NCBI RefSeq assembly: GCF_021272185.1
Contig: NZ_JAJSEC010000003.1
Location: 248,001 to 312,000 of the forward strand
Origin: Roseivivax sp. GX 12232
GTDB lineage: Bacteria; Pseudomonadota; Alphaproteobacteria; Rhodobacterales; Rhodobacteraceae
DNA length: 64,000 nucleotides
Direction: 5' to 3'
The translations under genes were made by a program, and so were the position numbers. The notes under the pieces were generated by a model, which was given only the letters and a program-made list of their open reading frames with translations, had not been told where the DNA came from and searched no databases. Positions 61,944-64,000 of the stretch are shown one piece after another. Every line of letters starts with the position of its first letter. Position 1 is the first letter of the stretch.

Positions 61944-63305
61944 TCAGACGTTCAACAGCAGGTGCTCGCGCTCCCAGGGGCTGATGACCTGCAGGAATTC
62001 CTCGTATTCGGCGCGTTTCACGATGGTATAGACCCGCGCGAACTCGGGCCCGAGCGCGGCATGCAGCGCCTCGGCCCCGTCGAAAAGCTCCAGCGCCTGG
62101 CCCAGCACGCGGGGGATGTCGCCTTCGCCTTCGTAAGCGTCCCCCTTGAACTGCTTCGAGGGCCAGGCCTCCTCGGTCAGGCCGAGGTAGCCGCAGGCCA
62201 GCGAGGCGGCGATGCCGAGGTAGGGGTTGCAGTCCATGCCCGCCAGGCGGTTCTCGATCCGCCGGCTCTCGGGGCCCGACAGCGGGATGCGGATGCCGGT
62301 GGTGCGGTTGTCGCGCCCCCATTCGAGGTTGATCGGCGCGGCATGGTCGCGGACGTAACGCCGGTAGGAGTTCACGTAAGGTGCCAGCACCGCGATGGCC
62401 GCGGGCAGATGGCGTTGCAGCCCGCCGATGAAGTTGAAGAAGGCGTCGGTCTCGCCGCCCTGCGGGCCCGAGAAGATCGACTTGCCGGTCTCGATGTCGT
62501 TCACCGAGTGGTGGATGTGCATGGCCGAGCCCGGCTCCACCGCGATCGGCTTGGCCATGAAGGTGGCGAAGCAGTTGTGGCGCAGCGCCGCCTCGCGGAT
62601 CAGCCGCTTGAAGTAGAAGACCTCGTCGGCCAGCTTCACCGGGTCGCCGTGGCGCAGGTTGATCTCGAGTTGCCCGGCGCCGCCTTCCTGGGTGATGCCG
62701 TCGATCTCGAAGCCCTGGGCCTCGGCGAAGTCGTAGATGTCGTCGATCACCGGGCCGAACTCGTCCACGGCGGTCATCGAATAGGCCTGGCGCGCGGCGG
62801 CGGGGCGCCCGGTGCGGCCCATCATCGGCTCGATGTCCTTGGCCGGATCGGTGTTGCGGGCGACCAGGTAGAACTCCATCTCGGGGGCCACAACCGGCTG
62901 CCAGCCCTTCTTGTGGTAAAGGTCCACCACCCGGCGCAGCACGTTGCGCGGCGCGAAGGGGATCGGGCGGTCCTTGCGGTCGTAGGCGTCGTGGATCACC
63001 TGCAGCGTCCAGTCGCCGGTCCAGGGCGCCGCCGAGGCGGTCGACATGTCGGGCTTCAGGATCATGTCGCGCTCGATGAAGCCCTCTTCCTCGTCGGCGG
63101 CCTCGCCCCAGTCGCCGGTGATCGTCTGGTAGAAGATCGAGTCGGGCAGGTGGAAGGTCTTCTGCCGCGCGAATTTCGAGGCCGGCACCGCCTTGCCCCG
63201 GGCGATGCCGGGAATGTCGGAGATGATGCATTCCACCTCGTCGAGGCGGCGCCCCTCGAGGTAGTCGCGCGCCGCCTGCGGCAGGCCGTCGGTCCAGTCG
63301 CTCAT
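61944..63305 (-). CDS. puuA: Glutamine-synthetase-family enzyme, probable gamma-glutamylputrescine synthetase
   Basis: The 453-residue protein has the glutamine synthetase fold: VAPEMEFYLVARNTD near residue 137, HIHHSVNDIETGKSIF near 260, NLEWGRDNRTTGIRIP near 325 and NRLAGMDCNPYLGIAASLA near 347. Lacking the adenylylation loop and placed with puuB, it probably ligates glutamate to putrescine or another amine. It overlaps the upstream amidotransferase gene by 4 bp. Substrate choice is inference. Confidence 0.88.
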   Translation of the reverse strand: MSDWTDGLPQAARDYLEGRRLDEVECIISDIPGIARGKAVPASKFARQKTFHLPDSIFYQTITGDWGEAADEEEGFIERDMILKPDMSTASAAPWTGDWTLQVIHDAYDRKDRPIPFAPRNVLRRVVDLYHKKGWQPVVAPEMEFYLVARNTDPAKDIEPMMGRTGRPAAARQAYSMTAVDEFGPVIDDIYDFAEAQGFEIDGITQEGGAGQLEINLRHGDPVKLADEVFYFKRLIREAALRHNCFATFMAKPIAVEPGSAMHIHHSVNDIETGKSIFSGPQGGETDAFFNFIGGLQRHLPAAIAVLAPYVNSYRRYVRDHAAPINLEWGRDNRTTGIRIPLSGPESRRIENRLAGMDCNPYLGIAASLACGYLGLTEEAWPSKQFKGDAYEGEGDIPRVLGQALELFDGAEALHAALGPEFARVYTIVKRAEYEEFLQVISPWEREHLLLNV

Positions 63306-63988
63306 GCCTCGACCCTCCCGCCGCGGAAGACCCGGTCGAACTGGTCGGCCAGCTCGGCGCTGTCGAGCCGCCCGCCGAGGCTGCCGCGCGCGGCCTCGAG
63401 CTGGTCGTCAGGCACCACGCCCGGCCCGCGGCTCTCGATCAGGCCCTGGATGAAGGCGTCGTCGAACTCGGGGTGCGGCTGCACGGTGTAGATGTGATCG
63501 CCATAGGCCAGCGCCGCATGGGCGCAGAAGTCGCTCTTGGCCAGGGTGCGGGCGCCCTCGGGCACCTCGACCACCTGGTCCTGGTGCCAGGCGTGGATGC
63601 GGCGCGTGCCCTCGGGGAAGCTGTAGTCCTGGGCGCCGACCGACCAGCCGCCGGCGAATTTCTCGACCCGGCCGCCCAGGGCCTGGGCGATGATCTGATG
63701 GCCGAAGCAGACACCCACGAGCGGCCGCCCGCTGTCGCGGATGGCGCGGATCAGCTCTTCCAGCGGCGGGATCCAGGGGTGATCCTCGTAGGCGCCGTGG
63801 CGCGAGCCGGTGATCAGCCAGCCCTTCGCGTCCTCGGGGCCTTGGGGGAAGTCGTTCTCGACGACGCTCCAGGTCTGGAAGCTGTGGCCCTTGGGGGCCA
63901 GGAGCGCCTCGAACATGTCCTTGTACTGGCCATGCTCCGGGGCCAGCTCGCTGGGGACGAGGCCGGTTTGCAGGATGCCGATCTTCAT
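63302..63988 (-). CDS. Class I glutamine amidotransferase-like hydrolase
   Basis: The 228-residue protein has the GATase triad: VGVCFGHQIIAQALGG (Cys near residue 95), VQPHPEFDD (His near 175) and a following Glu. It resembles free-standing GuaA-like amidotransferases. Coupled to puuA- and puuB-like genes, it probably removes the gamma-glutamyl group, the job done by PuuD in E. coli. It is the first gene of the cluster seen here; the DNA beyond 63988 is too short to show its promoter. Confidence 0.85.
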   Translation of the reverse strand: MKIGILQTGLVPSELAPEHGQYKDMFEALLAPKGHSFQTWSVVENDFPQGPEDAKGWLITGSRHGAYEDHPWIPPLEELIRAIRDSGRPLVGVCFGHQIIAQALGGRVEKFAGGWSVGAQDYSFPEGTRRIHAWHQDQVVEVPEGARTLAKSDFCAHAALAYGDHIYTVQPHPEFDDAFIQGLIESRGPGVVPDDQLEAARGSLGGRLDSAELADQFDRVFRGGRVEA

Positions 63989-64000
63989 GGTTCACCGCGT

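Overview
The window is about two-thirds G+C and its gene content fits the Rhodobacterales (Rhodobacteraceae, Roseobacter-type Alphaproteobacteria). The markers are a GcrA cell-cycle regulator, a CIRCE-controlled groESL, a DUF1150 gene beside hsp20, an MmcB gene behind an alphaproteobacterial GTTC-N7-GTTC SOS box, a tRNA-His without an encoded G-1 and with A73, a fused ATP sulfurylase/APS kinase, and a complete PhaZ/PhaC/PhaP/PhaR polyhydroxyalkanoate locus. It reads as chromosomal housekeeping DNA. I see no prophage, IS element, CRISPR array or rRNA.

Layout. 0.4-2.5 kb: groES-groEL. 2.6-5.9 kb: acetyltransferase, DMT exporter, secreted alpha/beta hydrolase, PhnM-like amidohydrolase. 5.9-7.8 kb: purE-purK and a DUF465 gene (minus). 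7.9-8.6 kb: hsp20-DUF1150. 8.8-9.4 kb: a HigBA-like toxin-antitoxin pair. 9.6-13.1 kb: sat-cysC and trxB (minus). 14-19 kb: an Lrp regulator, a Hint-fold protein, a small protein, then lgt-midA-pgeF and ubiK. 19-27.5 kb: a dipeptide-type ABC importer with a DUF1028 protein, an FCD/GntR regulator and an M20 amidohydrolase, apparently one regulon. 28.5-33.9 kb: tRNA-Lys, dapF-mtaB, pcs, an SDR, an ABC-2 permease and gcrA. 34-39.7 kb: rimO-tdk, a KAS III enzyme, proC-csaA, ybjN. 40.9-43 kb: ribB-ribH-nusB, then a candidate 6S RNA. 43.6-50.4 kb: a membrane coiled-coil/ClpP-fold pair, mmcB, small proteins, a GNAT protein carrying repeats, tRNA-His, a FAH-family hydrolase and rluD. 50.6-54.4 kb: rpoH, phhA-phhB with a divergent Lrp regulator, and a Gfo/Idh/MocA oxidoreductase. 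54.6-59.2 kb: the PHA locus. 59.3-64 kb: a DegT aminotransferase and a gamma-glutamyl-polyamine cluster.

Regulation that can be read directly: CIRCE plus a heat-shock-type promoter at groESL; sigma-32-type promoters at hsp20 and rpoH; a shared 18-bp palindrome at both ends of the ABC/DUF1028/M20 regulon; CTGC-N3-GCAG boxes at phaZ/phaC, phaP and phaR; a LexA box at mmcB.

The most unusual content is between genes. A repeat of about 170 bp, with nested inverted repeats, occurs eight times (starts near 102, 11602, 13289, 13550, 27698, 27959, 39958 and 40277), always in the same orientation and mostly as tandem pairs. Its leading hairpin shows paired compensatory changes between copies, so folding appears to be conserved. 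Several short minisatellites (17-bp, 48-bp and 7-bp units, and a 16-20-residue repeat inside a GNAT gene) show that intergenic DNA here is repeat-prone.
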